Counted from the first letter of the stretch, positions 16,757-28,911 are shown. The stretch is 37,839 nt of DNA from a bacterium (GCA_021780375.1 JAJXYT010000207.1:1-37839), one strand, 5' to 3'. The notes: generated from the letters alone by a model not told the origin. Made by a program: numbers and translations.

Positions 16757-16823
16757 ATCGGAGGGACGCGCTCTGCGAGTCCCTGAACTTTGGGGTTGGA
16801 CTGGTGTAACTCGCCCCTCCGAT
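16757..16823. repeat. CGGAGGG palindrome
   Basis: ATCGGAGGGACGCG (16757-16770) is inverted as CGCCCCTCCGAT near 16811-16822, with an inner GGGACGCGCTCTGCGAGTCC hairpin. It lies between the small basic gene and dnaJ. The form is that of a dispersed intergenic palindrome, as with the other units in this window. Confidence 0.55.
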
Positions 16824-16828
16824 TCCGG

Positions 16829-17809
16829 TCAAATCCTTGGATTGAATTTGGATTCACGCGCAAGTTGTTCCCATAACTTTTTCTCGGAGTCGGAAATCTT
16901 TGCCGGTACGACAACCCGGGTGACAACCATCAGGTCGCCGTGACCGCCGTTCCGGTCAGGCAGGCCGCGGCCACGCACGCGCAGTTTCTGACCGGTTTGC
17001 GTTCCCGGCGGAATCCTGATGTTGACGCGTCCGTCGAGCGCCGGGACGGAAAGGTTTGTGCCCAGCACGGCCTCCCACGGCGCCAGCTCGGCTTCATAAA
17101 CCAGGTGGTGATCCTCGACCTCGAAATCCGGATGCCTGGCCAGCCGCACCCGCAGATACAAGTCGCCCGCCGCACCGCCGCCGCTGCCGGCTTCGCCGCG
17201 ACCGGCAATCCGCAAGCGTTGACCTTCGGTCACGCCGGGCGGGATCTTGACCTGGTGCGCTTCGGTTTTGACGGAGCGACCGACGGTATGGCGCACATTG
17301 ACGGTGCGCACCGCCCCGTGCATGGCTTCCTCCAATGTTACCATGATGTCGCCTTCGATGTCGCGGCCTCGTTCGGCCGCTGCCGGTTCTTCGAAATTTG
17401 AAAACCGGCCAAAGCCGCCGCGCCGTCCGCCCATCGAACCGAAGAGCTGCTCGAAGAAATCGCTGAAGCCGGTGCCGCCGAAACGGAATTCAAATTCGTC
17501 GCCGCTCTGTCCCCGACCGTGAAACGTCTGGCCGCCGCCGAAACCCTCCCAGCCGGGCGGCGGACGAAATTCAGCGCCGGATTTCCAGTTCGCGCCCAGT
17601 TGATCGTATTTTTTGCGTTTTTCCGGGTCGCCTAAAACCTCGTAGGCTTCGTTGAGTTCTTTGAATTTTTCCTCGGCCTTCTTCTTGTCTTTGGCCACGT
17701 CCGGGTGATATTCCCGGGCGAGCTTGCGGAAAGCCTTCTTGATGTCGCCATCGCCGGCACTCCGCGGGACGCCGAGGATTTCGTAATAATCTTTGTATTG
17801 AACGGGCAT
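16829..17809 (-). CDS. DnaJ-class co-chaperone (CbpA type)
   Basis: A 326-residue Hsp40. The J domain occupies residues 1-72 ([20 protein letters not shown], with the HPD motif in [12 protein letters not shown]). It is followed by a Gly/Phe-rich stretch ([20 protein letters not shown]). There is no CxxCxGxG zinc finger, so it is the type II/CbpA form. The two C-terminal beta-sandwich domains contain [20 protein letters not shown] and [20 protein letters not shown], and end in the short dimerisation tail [12 protein letters not shown]. It stimulates DnaK ATPase and binds unfolded clients. It lies downstream of the htrA/degP-type protease with a palindrome in between. Confidence 0.94.
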   Translation of the reverse strand: MPVQYKDYYEILGVPRSAGDGDIKKAFRKLAREYHPDVAKDKKKAEEKFKELNEAYEVLGDPEKRKKYDQLGANWKSGAEFRPPPGWEGFGGGQTFHGRGQSGDEFEFRFGGTGFSDFFEQLFGSMGGRRGGFGRFSNFEEPAAAERGRDIEGDIMVTLEEAMHGAVRTVNVRHTVGRSVKTEAHQVKIPPGVTEGQRLRIAGRGEAGSGGGAAGDLYLRVRLARHPDFEVEDHHLVYEAELAPWEAVLGTNLSVPALDGRVNIRIPPGTQTGQKLRVRGRGLPDRNGGHGDLMVVTRVVVPAKISDSEKKLWEQLARESKFNPRI

Positions 17810-17831
17810 GGTCAGGAAAAGCTAAAGCCTG

Positions 17832-17902
17832 AAGGCTGAAGGCTAAAGTCCAAAACTCACGGACTCGCCGGGCAAAGCAATTCCAGCCTTTGGCCTTCAG
17901 CC

Positions 17903-17905
<3 letters not shown>
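17832..17905. repeat. GGCTGAAGGC inverted repeat between degP-type and dnaJ genes
   Basis: AAGGCTGAAGGCTAAAG (17832-17848) is inverted as CCTTTGGCCTTCAGCCTT (17887-17904). The TAA stop of the protease gene (17903-17905) falls at its right edge. It separates the protease and dnaJ genes, both on the minus strand, and might be a terminator-like structure without a T-tract. Confidence 0.6.
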
Positions 17906-19438
<1,533 letters not shown>

Positions 19439-19524
19439 ATAAAGTAACCAAAATGATTCATGGAATTGACAGCGCAATTGCCCGAGCGTTCAAACCCCTC
19501 CAACTCGCCCGGGGGGACAATTCA

Positions 19525-20334
19525 CTAATGAGTGGGTTGTGATTGCTGCTGTGCCTTTTCCACGTCTTCAGGTTTTATGATTTCCACCTTCGCGCCTTTT
19601 TTTATTTCCTCGGCCGAAGGCACCTTGATGATGTCACTGGTGACCGGCTGGGGGTGCTGGATCGAAAGCAGTGTGACCGTAAAAATCAACGTGGAGTTGG
19701 GTTCAATCCTGGGCGGACGGCCATAGGGGCCGTAGGCCAGTGCCGACGGAACAAACAACTGCCATTTGGAACCAACCTTCATGTGGGTGAGCGCCTCGGT
19801 CCAGCCGGGAATGACGCCCCCAACGCGAAATTGCGTCTTGTCGGAACGGTCGAAGGTTGTGCCGTCCAGGAGCTTGCCCTCATAGCTCACCGTGACGGTG
19901 TCATCGGCCGCGGGCGATGGCCCGCTGCCCTCGGCGATGACCTTGTATTGCAGGCCGTCCGGCATGGTCACGACTCCCTTCTCTTCCTTGTTCCGCGCCA
20001 GAAACGCCTCGCCGGCCCGCGCGTTCTTTTCACCAAGTTCCTGGCGTTTCTTTTCCTGTTGCGCGGCGAGTTGTTGTGAAAATTGAGTCAGCGTCTTGCG
20101 CACGTCCTCCGTGGTCATCCGCGTGGCGCCGCCGGCCTGGACATCCTTCACCCCTTGCACCAGCAACGCGAAATCCAGATTGGTCACATCATCGGCCTTC
20201 CAGCGCTGGCCCAGCATCATGCCGATGGCGTAGCTGACGCGCGACTTGTCATCGCCCAACGTATTGGTGTCGCCGGCCAGCGAAGGCGCCACGACCGACC
20301 AGGAGAGAACTGCGGTTAATATAATGGCTTTCAT
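19525..20334 (-). CDS. FKBP-type peptidyl-prolyl isomerase (FkpA/Mip type)
   Basis: A 269-residue exported protein. The signal peptide is MKAIILTAVLSWSVVAPSLA. The N-terminal dimerisation region has helices SYAIGMMLGQRWKADD and TTEDVRKTLTQFSQQLAAQQ as in Mip/FkpA. The FKBP domain starts at about residue 125 with GLQYKVIAEGSG and has DTVTVSYEGKLLDGTTFDRS, GVIPGWTEALTHMKVGSKWQ and AYGPYGRPPRIEPNSTLIF, matching the catalytic pocket. About 45 extra residues at the C-terminus (PQPVTSDIIKVPSAEEIKKG) are Lys/Glu-rich and end in a Gln tail. It speeds proline isomerisation of envelope proteins, in keeping with neighbouring degP and prc genes. Confidence 0.92.
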   Translation of the reverse strand: MKAIILTAVLSWSVVAPSLAGDTNTLGDDKSRVSYAIGMMLGQRWKADDVTNLDFALLVQGVKDVQAGGATRMTTEDVRKTLTQFSQQLAAQQEKKRQELGEKNARAGEAFLARNKEEKGVVTMPDGLQYKVIAEGSGPSPAADDTVTVSYEGKLLDGTTFDRSDKTQFRVGGVIPGWTEALTHMKVGSKWQLFVPSALAYGPYGRPPRIEPNSTLIFTVTLLSIQHPQPVTSDIIKVPSAEEIKKGAKVEIIKPEDVEKAQQQSQPTH

Positions 20335-20507
20335 GGTTAATTCGCGCGCTATTTTGCGGATTCGCCTCCAAATTGCAACATCGTTTTTATTTCAACCTGG
20401 TGCACGCAAAATGTTTCCCCGGTGCAGGATTCCTGCTATAGTTAATGCGATTTGTGCAGACAATAACGTGCCATTCCAACAATGACAACTCATCCCGAGG
20501 TTCGGGC

Positions 20508-22820
20508 ATGAAAGTTCTTGCGTTGCTCGCGCTGGGGATTTTCCTGTGTTTCAACGCCCGGGCGGCGGCCAATACCAATGCCCCGCCGGGATTGGCGCCC
20601 GGCCCCAATGACGGCCGCATTGCCTACGTCACGGCGCGTCTTTTGGAGGAATATCATTATTCGCAGCAGCCGCTGGACAAGAAGATGTCGGAGAAGTTTT
20701 TTGACGGCTATCTGGACTCCCTCGACCCGCAGCACCTCTTTTTCTTGAAGTCGGATGTGGCGGAATTCTCGCACTATCGCACAAACCTTGACGTCCTTAC
20801 CATCAACAACCGCGGCATAGCCGATCTCACACCCGCCTACCGGATTTTCGAACGCTTTTTGGAACGCCTGAAGCAACGCGTGAGCTACGATGACAAGCTC
20901 CTGAAGCGCGACCGGTTTTCCTTGGATACCCGGCAAAGCCTGATCCTGGACCGGCGCGAAGCCCCGTATCCGAAAAACCTGGCCGAGGCGCGGCGCCTCT
21001 GGCAGCAACGGCTGCTTTACGAATATCTGCAGGAAGTCGTCAGCCGCAGAATCTCTCCCACCAACAACGGAGTGGTCTTGCCCCTGCCCAAATCCGCCCC
21101 CCGGGAAATCGCCGACAAACTCACACGGCATTATCACTGGCAGTTACATCTGTTTACCAACTGGGACAGCGACGACATCCTGCAAACCTATCTCGAAGCG
21201 CTCGCCCATGCTTATGATCCGCACTCGGATTATCTCAATGTCAGCCATGCCCAGGACTTTTCCATCAACATGAGCCTGGCGCTTTTTGGCATCGGCGCCG
21301 AACTCCGGTCCGAGGACGGTTATTGCACCATCCTTTCACTGGTCGCCGGCGGCCCGGCGGCCAAGAGCAAGCAGATCAAACCCCAGGATCGCGTCATCGC
21401 CGTCGCGCAAGGCAAGCAACCGCCCGTGGACGTGGTGGACATGGATCTGACCAAAATCGTCCAAATGATTCGCGGACCCAAAGGCACCGAGGTGCGGCTG
21501 ACCATCATCCCGGTTGACAGTCCCAACTCACGTCATGTGGTGACCCTGGTTCGCGACGAAATCAAACTGGAAGACCAGGAAGCCAAGGCCGAACTGATTG
21601 AAATGCCCGACGGTCATGGCGGCACCAATCGCCTGGGGTTGCTTGACCTCCCGTCATTTTATGCCACGGTGGATCTGCCTGGCGACAATGGCGACTTGTC
21701 CCAGAAGAGCACCACCGCCGATGTCAAACGCCTGATCAAAAAGCTCGAGCAGGAAAACGTCAACGGCCTCATCCTCGATTTGCGGAACAACGGCGGCGGC
21801 TCGCTGGAGGAAGCCGTGAATTTCACCGGCTTGTTTGTCACCAACGGGCCGGTCGTGTTGGTCCGGTCACCGGAAGGCCGGGTGGTCGTGGACCAGGACA
21901 CCTCCACTTCCGCCCTTTATCGCGGGCCGCTGGTCGTTCTGGTCAATCGCTTCAGCGCTTCGGCCACGGAAATCGTGGCGGGCGCCTTGCAGGATTATGG
22001 GCGCGCTTTGATTGTCGGCGATACTTCCACCTACGGCAAAGGCACGGTCCAGAACCTGAATCCGTTGCGGCCGTTCATCTGGTCGTCGAATGAATCGGCC
22101 TCGAATGATCCGGGCACCGTTAAAATCACCATCCGCAAATTCTATCGCATCAGCGGCGCTTCCACCCAATTGAAGGGCGTCATTCCCGACATTATACTGC
22201 CGGACACGCTGAGTGCTTTGACCGACATCGGCGAAAGTTCGCTTCCCAACGCGATGCCGTGGGACACCATTCCCAAGGCGGATTATGACCCGCTGAACCT
22301 GGTCGAACCTTATCGGTCCGAGTTGCGCAAGCTGTCCGAGGCGCGCGTGGCCACCAATCAGGATTTCATTTATATCCGGCAGGACATCGCTGAATTCAAG
22401 AAGCTCCAGGCCGACAAAACCGTCTCGTTGAATGAGAAGGAGGAGCTCCACCAGGCGGAACAAAACGCCCTCCGCCAGAAAGCGCGCGATGCCGAACGCG
22501 CTCAACGCAAGGCCCCCAACGAAAAGATCTACGAAATCACCCTCGAAAACGTGAACCAGCGCGGCCTGCCGCCGTTGCTCTGGCCGACGAATACGGTGAC
22601 AACGGCAACGAATAAAACGACTGCGCCATCCGGCGTCGCCATCCGGCCGGGCTCGCTCAACACCCATTCCACGACTACGGCGCCCGGCGCCGTCCCTGCG
22701 ACCCTCAGCCCGAATGGGCCGCCGACGGATCCCTGGCTCGATGAAACGGAGCGTATTCTCGAAGATTACGTATCGCTCATGAAGACGAATGAGACGCGCC
22801 CGGTCATTGCCGGCCACTGA
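20508..22820 (+). CDS. prc: Tail-specific (carboxy-terminal processing) protease Prc/Tsp
   Basis: A 770-residue protein from the ATG at 20508; signal peptide MKVLALLALGIFLCFNARAA. A long N-terminal helical region comes first. The PDZ domain lies about residues 255-330 (FGIGAELRSEDGYCTILSLV, PAAKSKQIKPQDRVIAV). The S41 protease domain has GLILDLRNNGGGSLEEAVNF and the catalytic Ser in NRFSASATEIVAG with the Lys in STYGKGTVQN, the Ser-Lys dyad. A C-terminal Prc-specific domain follows (NQDFIYIRQDIAEFKKLQAD, then KEELHQAEQNALRQKARDAE), after which comes an Ala/Thr-rich stretch. It trims C-terminal tails of envelope proteins. It is transcribed divergently from the FKBP gene with a 173-bp gap that holds no gene. 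Confidence 0.94.
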   Translation: MKVLALLALGIFLCFNARAAANTNAPPGLAPGPNDGRIAYVTARLLEEYHYSQQPLDKKMSEKFFDGYLDSLDPQHLFFLKSDVAEFSHYRTNLDVLTINNRGIADLTPAYRIFERFLERLKQRVSYDDKLLKRDRFSLDTRQSLILDRREAPYPKNLAEARRLWQQRLLYEYLQEVVSRRISPTNNGVVLPLPKSAPREIADKLTRHYHWQLHLFTNWDSDDILQTYLEALAHAYDPHSDYLNVSHAQDFSINMSLALFGIGAELRSEDGYCTILSLVAGGPAAKSKQIKPQDRVIAVAQGKQPPVDVVDMDLTKIVQMIRGPKGTEVRLTIIPVDSPNSRHVVTLVRDEIKLEDQEAKAELIEMPDGHGGTNRLGLLDLPSFYATVDLPGDNGDLSQKSTTADVKRLIKKLEQENVNGLILDLRNNGGGSLEEAVNFTGLFVTNGPVVLVRSPEGRVVVDQDTSTSALYRGPLVVLVNRFSASATEIVAGALQDYGRALIVGDTSTYGKGTVQNLNPLRPFIWSSNESASNDPGTVKITIRKFYRISGASTQLKGVIPDIILPDTLSALTDIGESSLPNAMPWDTIPKADYDPLNLVEPYRSELRKLSEARVATNQDFIYIRQDIAEFKKLQADKTVSLNEKEELHQAEQNALRQKARDAERAQRKAPNEKIYEITLENVNQRGLPPLLWPTNTVTTATNKTTAPSGVAIRPGSLNTHSTTTAPGAVPATLSPNGPPTDPWLDETERILEDYVSLMKTNETRPVIAGH

Positions 22821-22895
22821 ATAAACATCCGTCACGCGGTTAAGATTTTACAGATGGAACGCCTGGGCCAGGTTCAGGACCAGTTGCGAAACAAC

Positions 22896-23534
22896 ATGAA
22901 ACGGATGATTTATTTCCTGCCGGCCATCGCCGCGCTGAATTTCACCGCGCTCGCCGGTCCCGTTTCCAATACCATGAACACGAACGAAACCAATAAAATT
23001 GAAATCGCCGACCTCGGTGGCGGCTGCTTCTGGTGCATGGAGGCCGTCTTCGAACGGCTGCCCGGCGTCATTTCCGTCACCAGCGGTTTTGCCGGCGGCA
23101 GCACGCCCCATCCCACCTATGAACAGGTTTGCACCGAAACCACCGGCCATGCCGAAGTGACGCAGATTGAATTCGATCCGGCGAAAATTTCCTATGCAAA
23201 ACTCCTGGACGTGTTCTGGCAGGCGCACGACCCGACCACGCTGAACCGCCAGGGCGCGGATGTAGGCACGTCCTATCGTTCCATCATCCTTTATCGCGAC
23301 GAAGTGCAGAAGTTGATCGCCGGGAAATCCAAGGCCGAGGCGCAGAAAAACTTCAAGCACCCCATCGTCACCCAAATCGTGCCGCTCACAAAATTTTACA
23401 AGGCGGAGCATTATCACCAGCAATATTTTGATAACAATGCGAGCGCGCCCTACTGCCAGATCGTCATCGCGCCCAAGCTGCACAAGCTGGAAAAGGAAAA
23501 GGTGATTCAGACCGCGCCGCAGACCGGAAAATGA
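22896..23534 (+). CDS. msrA: Peptide-methionine (S)-S-oxide reductase, exported
   Basis: A 212-residue protein from the ATG at 22896. Upstream in-frame starts would extend into poorly conserved residues. The signal peptide is MIYFLPAIAALNFTALA, so a periplasmic form. The catalytic Cys44 lies in GGGCFWCMEAVFERLPGV. The family motifs GFAGGSTPHPTYEQVC, GHAEVTQIEFDP, DPTTLNRQGADVGTSYRS and AEHYHQQYFDNN follow in order. MsrA reduces oxidised methionine in proteins. Its TGA stop overlaps the repeat that begins at 23534. It may support the same envelope-repair function as prc and the HtrA/FKBP genes. Confidence 0.94.
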   Translation: MKRMIYFLPAIAALNFTALAGPVSNTMNTNETNKIEIADLGGGCFWCMEAVFERLPGVISVTSGFAGGSTPHPTYEQVCTETTGHAEVTQIEFDPAKISYAKLLDVFWQAHDPTTLNRQGADVGTSYRSIILYRDEVQKLIAGKSKAEAQKNFKHPIVTQIVPLTKFYKAEHYHQQYFDNNASAPYCQIVIAPKLHKLEKEKVIQTAPQTGK

Positions 23535-23596
23535 ACCGCGGATTACACGGATTTCACGGATATTGTTTATCCGTGTCATCCGCGGCATCCGCGGTT
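23534..23596. repeat. Palindrome AACCGCGGAT abutting the msrA stop
   Basis: AACCGCGGATTACACGGATT (from 23534) is inverted as ATCCGTGTCATCCGCGGCAT and ends GCGGTT at 23596. The first A is the last base of the msrA TGA stop. This belongs to the widespread ATCCGTG-type intergenic repeats of large soil and water bacteria and lies between convergent msrA and gapA. Confidence 0.75.
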
Positions 23597-23611
23597 AAGA
23601 GTTCGGTCGGC

Positions 23612-24679
<1,068 letters not shown>

Positions 24680-24835
24680 CTACAATGAGATGTTTAGCAA
24701 AACCGAAGGCACAATCTAACGGCAAACGCCTCAGCGTCAATTCAGAATTCTGGAACGGAATTGCCAAACGTAAACCGTTTTTTGCAATCGCCTTCGCTTT
24801 CAGAACAGTTCGCCGCAGGCTTCAGCGCCACGCCA

Positions 24836-25380
24836 TCAGGACACAAGCACTTCGACAAGGTATCGCAATTCTTCCTGCACCTGGCTTGGTTCGGAGACCG
24901 TCTGGACGATCTCAACCTTGACCAGTTCGCGGAAACGTTTTCGCAAACGATGAATGGCCACCTTGACCGCGCCTTCGGTCAGGTCGAGCCGGCGCGCGGC
25001 TTCAGCCTGGGAAAGTGAATCAACCTGGCCCAGGAGCCACGGCTTCAGCGTTTCGAATTGCTCCGTTTTGCTTCCGGTGGCGAACTCATTGGCCAGCAGA
25101 TCCAGAGCGCGAGCCACCAGCGTCCGGGCCCATTCACGGTCAAAAAAGGCATCCGCGGGCAGGCCGGCGGGATCGGGAATTTGCAGTTCGGCAGTGGTGT
25201 TCGTGCCGGCCCCGGCTTCAATGGACAGTATTGACTGGCCGCTGCCACGCTTGGCCGCCCGGGCACGATCACGTTCATCTGCCAGGAAATGTTTCACCGC
25301 ACCGAGCAGGAAGGAACGGAATCGCCCATGCCCCGGTTCAACCGTGTTTCGACCGGGTAATTCCGAAAAGGGCTTTGCCT
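24836..25380 (-). pseudogene. ECF-type sigma factor, N-terminal part missing
   Basis: The frame carries the C-terminal two-thirds of a sigma-70-like factor of the type paired with Ser/Thr kinases in PVC bacteria. It reads GRFRSFLLGAVKHFLADERD, a central ESL-like linker (ADAFFDREWARTLVARALDL) and the sigma region 4 helix-turn-helix (SQAEAARRLDLTEGAVKVAI, then HRLRKRFRELVKVEIVQTV). The expected N-terminal half, with region 2 (promoter -10 recognition and core binding), is absent. In its place the frame runs into the 3' end of the neighbouring membrane-protein gene. An open frame continues to 25477, but its first 40 residues do not match the family. A deletion joining the two genes is the simplest reading. 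Confidence 0.7.
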
Positions 25381-26039
25381 TTTGCGGACAGCAATAAATA
25401 GAACGGCACACCGAGCGCCAGCCCCAGGAAAACTGTGGCGGTCGCGGCCAGACGAGGATATTCGGCGGCTGAAACATTCAAGCCCGCCGCCGGCAGGTTA
25501 ACCGACCCATGTTCCGGTGAAACGACCAGCATGACACAAACGAACGCGCCGGCCAGCAGCGTCAAGGCAAGCGACCCCAGCGCGACCAGACGCCAGCGGC
25601 GGTTCAACGTCAGCAAGGCGATGCCGGCAAACAGTTGCGCGATCCCGGGATAAAAAGTTTGATTGATCGGGCGCGAGTAAAGACCCGTCAACGTGTCAAC
25701 CACCGCCCAGAGACCCAGCAAAAGGAAGGCCCACGCAGCCACCGTCCACCAGAATGGTCGTCTGACTGGTTTCAGGGCAGACTTGCCCGCCGATGCCAGG
25801 CCTCCACCATTGTTTTCGTCAACGTCACCGGGCGGCTCATCACAGGTCACTTCATCCAGGTTGCCGGACCTTAACGCCTGGTTCGCTTTGACGAGGCCAG
25901 AGAAAAAGCGGAACAATCTCAGGCAAAGCAGCAGCAGCAAAAGGCAGGCTCCCAGCCAGGGCGCGAGGGGCGCCGGCCCGAACGGAGACCGGATGTTCAT
26001 GATCCCAACCAGCCAGGCCGTCACGGGCGCGAACAACAT
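25338..26039 (-). CDS. Membrane protein downstream of the kinase remnant (probably truncated)
   Basis: A 233-residue protein with several hydrophobic helices (LGACLLLLLLCLRLFRFFSG, PFWWTVAAWAFLLLGLWAVV, WRLVALGSLALTLLAGAFVC, LAATATVFLGLALGVPFYLL) and a charged loop (NLDEVTCDEPPGDVDENNGG). Its ATG shares one base with the stop of the upstream kinase frame (TGATG at 26041-26037), so it may be translationally coupled or be a frameshifted part of the same gene. The C-terminus (KGKALFGITRSKHG) ends where the sigma remnant begins. I cannot tell its function. Such helices often form the membrane half of kinase-linked regulators. Confidence 0.55.
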   Translation of the reverse strand: MLFAPVTAWLVGIMNIRSPFGPAPLAPWLGACLLLLLLCLRLFRFFSGLVKANQALRSGNLDEVTCDEPPGDVDENNGGGLASAGKSALKPVRRPFWWTVAAWAFLLLGLWAVVDTLTGLYSRPINQTFYPGIAQLFAGIALLTLNRRWRLVALGSLALTLLAGAFVCVMLVVSPEHGSVNLPAAGLNVSAAEYPRLAATATVFLGLALGVPFYLLLSAKGKALFGITRSKHG

Positions 26040-27000
26040 CAGCGGACCGGCTCTCCGAACCCACGACCGCTGCCCGCGAATTGCGATAGCCGCCGGCTCC
26101 GCAACGTGAGGAAAACGCCCGTGACGGCGACGACCGCTTTGCGGATCGCCTCAAACCATTCACCGACGCACGCGTTGATCGCGGCAGACGCAGGCGCGCC
26201 GGCCGGAACCGGCGTCAGGTGAATGGTCCGTTCCTGGCTCCCCGAGCCGAGGGTGACGGACAGGAAGAAAACCCGTTCGTGTTTCGTTCGCCACAGCGTC
26301 GTCCACATCTGGAAATGACCGATGCTCAAGTCGCGGATTTCGTTCAAGGGAATCACGGTGCGCGTCTGCCAGGGGCTGATGAAGGTGAGGTTGTCCGGTT
26401 CCAGCCGCAACTCGCCTTTGCATTGAAAAATATGCGCCTGCGCGTTGGGGAAACAATTTCGCATCCGCTTCGGAGTCGAGAAATAGCACGGCGCCGTACG
26501 CCCTGCGGCGACCGCCGTTGCTCCCTGCCCCGGTGCCGCCGGATGGCTGGTGATGGCCTCGACGCTGGTCTTGACTTCGCCGGCGCTGTGATACCGTTTC
26601 TCCCGTTCCTTCTCCAGCGCGTGGAAGACGACCTCATCCACGCGCGGGTCAACGGCGGACTTCTCGGACGGCGGGGCGAAACGACCGATGGGCAATTCGC
26701 CCGTCAGCATTTCGTAGAACACCACTCCCAGCGAATAAATATCGGCACGCTGATCCACGTCCTGGTATAAACCACCGCCATGCCGCCCTGACCGATGAGT
26801 TCGACAATCTCGAGTTGCGGGAAAGCAGCCCTGACCGCATCCAACGGCGGCGGAGCGGCTGGCCCGCCCGGCGGCTGGCCGGCCTCCGTTTGGGTGGCAG
26901 CGGCGGCCAGGAGACATTTGGCGCACAATCCTCGCGGCGCATCCGTCGGCAGAGGCGCCTGACATTTTGGACAGCGGTTGGTGATCTTTTCAGTTTGCAT
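26039..27000 (-). pseudogene. Serine/threonine protein kinase with an internal deletion and frameshift
   Basis: The 5' part (27000 to about 26765) encodes a zinc ribbon (MQTEKITNRCPKCQAPLPTD, then CAKC) followed by LDAVRAAFPQLEIVELIGQG and GMAVVY, the kinase glycine loop. It then jumps out of frame to TRTW and stops. The other frame (26754 to 26039) resumes at the far end of the kinase domain: YQDVDQRADIYSLGVVFYEM with LTGELPIGRF. The central core, including the catalytic lysine, H-R-D and D-F-G motifs, is missing (about 150 residues). Downstream is a PH-like segment (LRLEPDNLTFISPWQTRTVI) and a hydrophobic tail. It cannot be an active kinase as written. Confidence 0.8.
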
Positions 27001-27074
27001 ACTGCCCGCTTCCTGAGGAAATTGTTAAACAAGGTTACACGAATTAGCCTTTCTTTGCTATTGCAGTTTTAAAG

Positions 27075-27536
27075 TTAACAATCGGAGTTGTTTTGAACGG
27101 ATGCCAATTCGAGCTTGAGCGCGTGCAGGGAGAGGTTGATGTCCCAGATGAATGCGATCATCGAACCGACCAGCGAAACCATGGACCCGACGAAAATGAG
27201 GCCGGCCAGCGTGCCTTGCTGCCATTGCAGCAGCGCGGTCACAAACAGCGTGATGATGAGCGCCGACGCCAGCAGCACGCTGATGGCCGCCAGCAGGATG
27301 CTCAACCGAATCATGCGCGCCCGGCGGTAAATGATGGCCACCTGTGCCAGCGTCTGCTCGCGTTCATGACCGGTGCGCTCCGGCAATTCGCGCTTGAGCT
27401 GCCGGGCGCGATCAATGGCGCGGCCCAACCGGTTGGTCATCGTCAGCAACAGTAAACCCACGCCCGAAATGAGAATCACCGGACCGATGGCATCCCGGAG
27501 TTCCGGAATCAGTTGTTCAAGCGAAGTCGGCGGCAT
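27075..27536 (-). CDS. DUF2721 family membrane protein
   Basis: A 153-residue protein with three hydrophobic helices: AIGPVILISGVGLLLLTMTN (about 16-35), LSILLAAISVLLASALIITL (about 78-97) and LAGLIFVGSMVSLVGSMIAF (about 110-129). Between helices 1 and 2 lies the family's charged linker RLGRAIDRARQLKRELPERT. Family members are small integral membrane proteins of unknown function. It is transcribed in the same direction as the kinase remnant with a 74-base gap. Confidence 0.85.
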   Translation of the reverse strand: MPPTSLEQLIPELRDAIGPVILISGVGLLLLTMTNRLGRAIDRARQLKRELPERTGHEREQTLAQVAIIYRRARMIRLSILLAAISVLLASALIITLFVTALLQWQQGTLAGLIFVGSMVSLVGSMIAFIWDINLSLHALKLELASVQNNSDC

Positions 27537-27885
27537 CTAGGTTTTGCTATATAACGCGAGGAATGTAACTGCGATTCGGATGTCGAGGCAAGCGCAGTCG
27601 GATTCAGGTGGCCGTGTGTTTTCGGTTTGCGGTGGGGCGAGCGTCCTCGCGAGCCGCCGTCGCGCCGGAGCGGCGCGAAGGCGCGCCGCGAAGGCGGAAA
27701 GGTCGCCAGAACCCGCAGGCTGGAAAGCCTGCGCTATATGATGACTGTAAACGATTTAAGCGGCAGGGACGACCTGCCGGTCGTCCGGCCGCGCCGCAGC
27801 AGGGCCCTCCCGTTGACTTCCTTCACCAGACTCGACACGGTGCAGGCGCGAATTACAATCGCGCAGAAATTCGACCTTTTAATTT
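27537..27885. repeat. Repeat-rich gap of about 350 bp
   Basis: No gene is visible. It holds GGTGGGGCGAGCGTCCTCGC, 27631-27656 in full, which recurs with one mismatch at 30079-30104. There are also hairpins CGCAGGCTGGAAAGCCTGCG (27713-27732) and GGCAGGGACGACCTGCCGGT plus its partner at 27762-27786. The gap separates the DUF2721 gene from the divergent epimerase. Confidence 0.6.
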
Positions 27886-28911
27886 ATGCCAAAAGCCAGC
27901 CACGACACCGCGAGTCTGAAAATCCTTTTCCTTGGGGGCACCGGAAAAATCAGCGCCACCGTCAGCCAACAGGTGCTGGCCAAAGGGCACGAGCTGTACC
28001 TGCTCAATCGCGGGCAACAGTCCAAAAACCCGCCGGGCAGCCGCCGCCTGATCGCCGACGCCAACGACCTCGAAGCCGCCCGGGCCGCGCTGCGGAATCT
28101 GGAGTTTGACGTGGTGGTGGATTGGATCGGGTTCACGCCGGAGCACATCGAACGCGACCTGGCGTTGTTCAAGGGCCGGACCCGCCAGTTCATTTTCATC
28201 AGCTCCGCCTCCGTCTATCAAAAGCCGCCGACGCATTATCTCATCACCGAAGCGACCCCGCTGTGCAATCCGTTCTCGGATTATTCCAACAATAAAATCG
28301 CCTGCGAAGAACGCCTGCTGCGCGCGTACCGCGAGGAACATTTTCCGGTCACCATTGTCCGGCCGACCTATACGTACAATCATTACTTCCCGGTCGCTGT
28401 CGGTGGCTTTGGCAGTTACACGCTGGCCGACCGGCTGAAACGGGGCAAACCCATCATCGTTCACGGGGACGGTTCGTCATTGTGGGTGATGACGCACGCC
28501 GAGGATTTCGGGCGGGGATTCACGGGATTGCTCGGTAACTCGCAGGCCATTGGCCACGCATTCCACATCACCTCGGACGAGGTGCTGACCTGGAACCGGG
28601 TTTACGAAACTATCGCCGACGCCTTGGGCGTGGAGGCGAAGATGGTGCATATCCCGTCGGATTTCATTGCCAAAATGGCGCCGCAATACGCCGGCAGTTT
28701 GCTGGGTGATAAATCCTGGAGCGTGGTTTTCGACAACACGAAAATCAAAACCTTCGTGCCCGGTTTTCAGGCCGCCATTCCTTTTCGCGAAGGCATCCGG
28801 CGCACGGCGGCCTGGTTTGAGGCCGACAAGAAGCGTCAGGTCGTGGATGTCGCGACCGGCCGGCAGATGGATGAGATGATCAAGGCCTATACCGGCCGAA
28901 TTCCGAATTGA
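27886..28911 (+). CDS. NAD-dependent epimerase/dehydratase (extended SDR)
   Basis: A 341-residue cytoplasmic enzyme. The Rossmann motif is LKILFLGGTGKISATVSQQV (about residues 11-30), the G-G-T-G-x-I-S form common in CSP41-like members. SSASVYQKPPTHYLI holds the conserved Ser-Tyr region and the catalytic Tyr/Lys pair is YSNNKIACEERLL. The substrate region includes VRPTYTYNHYFPVAVGGFGS and HGDGSSLWVMTHAEDFGRGF. The C-terminal domain ends in TAAWFEADKKRQV. It probably acts on a nucleotide-sugar or related substrate, which is unknown. The ATG at 27886 follows a repeat-rich gap. Confidence 0.9.
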   Translation: MPKASHDTASLKILFLGGTGKISATVSQQVLAKGHELYLLNRGQQSKNPPGSRRLIADANDLEAARAALRNLEFDVVVDWIGFTPEHIERDLALFKGRTRQFIFISSASVYQKPPTHYLITEATPLCNPFSDYSNNKIACEERLLRAYREEHFPVTIVRPTYTYNHYFPVAVGGFGSYTLADRLKRGKPIIVHGDGSSLWVMTHAEDFGRGFTGLLGNSQAIGHAFHITSDEVLTWNRVYETIADALGVEAKMVHIPSDFIAKMAPQYAGSLLGDKSWSVVFDNTKIKTFVPGFQAAIPFREGIRRTAAWFEADKKRQVVDVATGRQMDEMIKAYTGRIPN

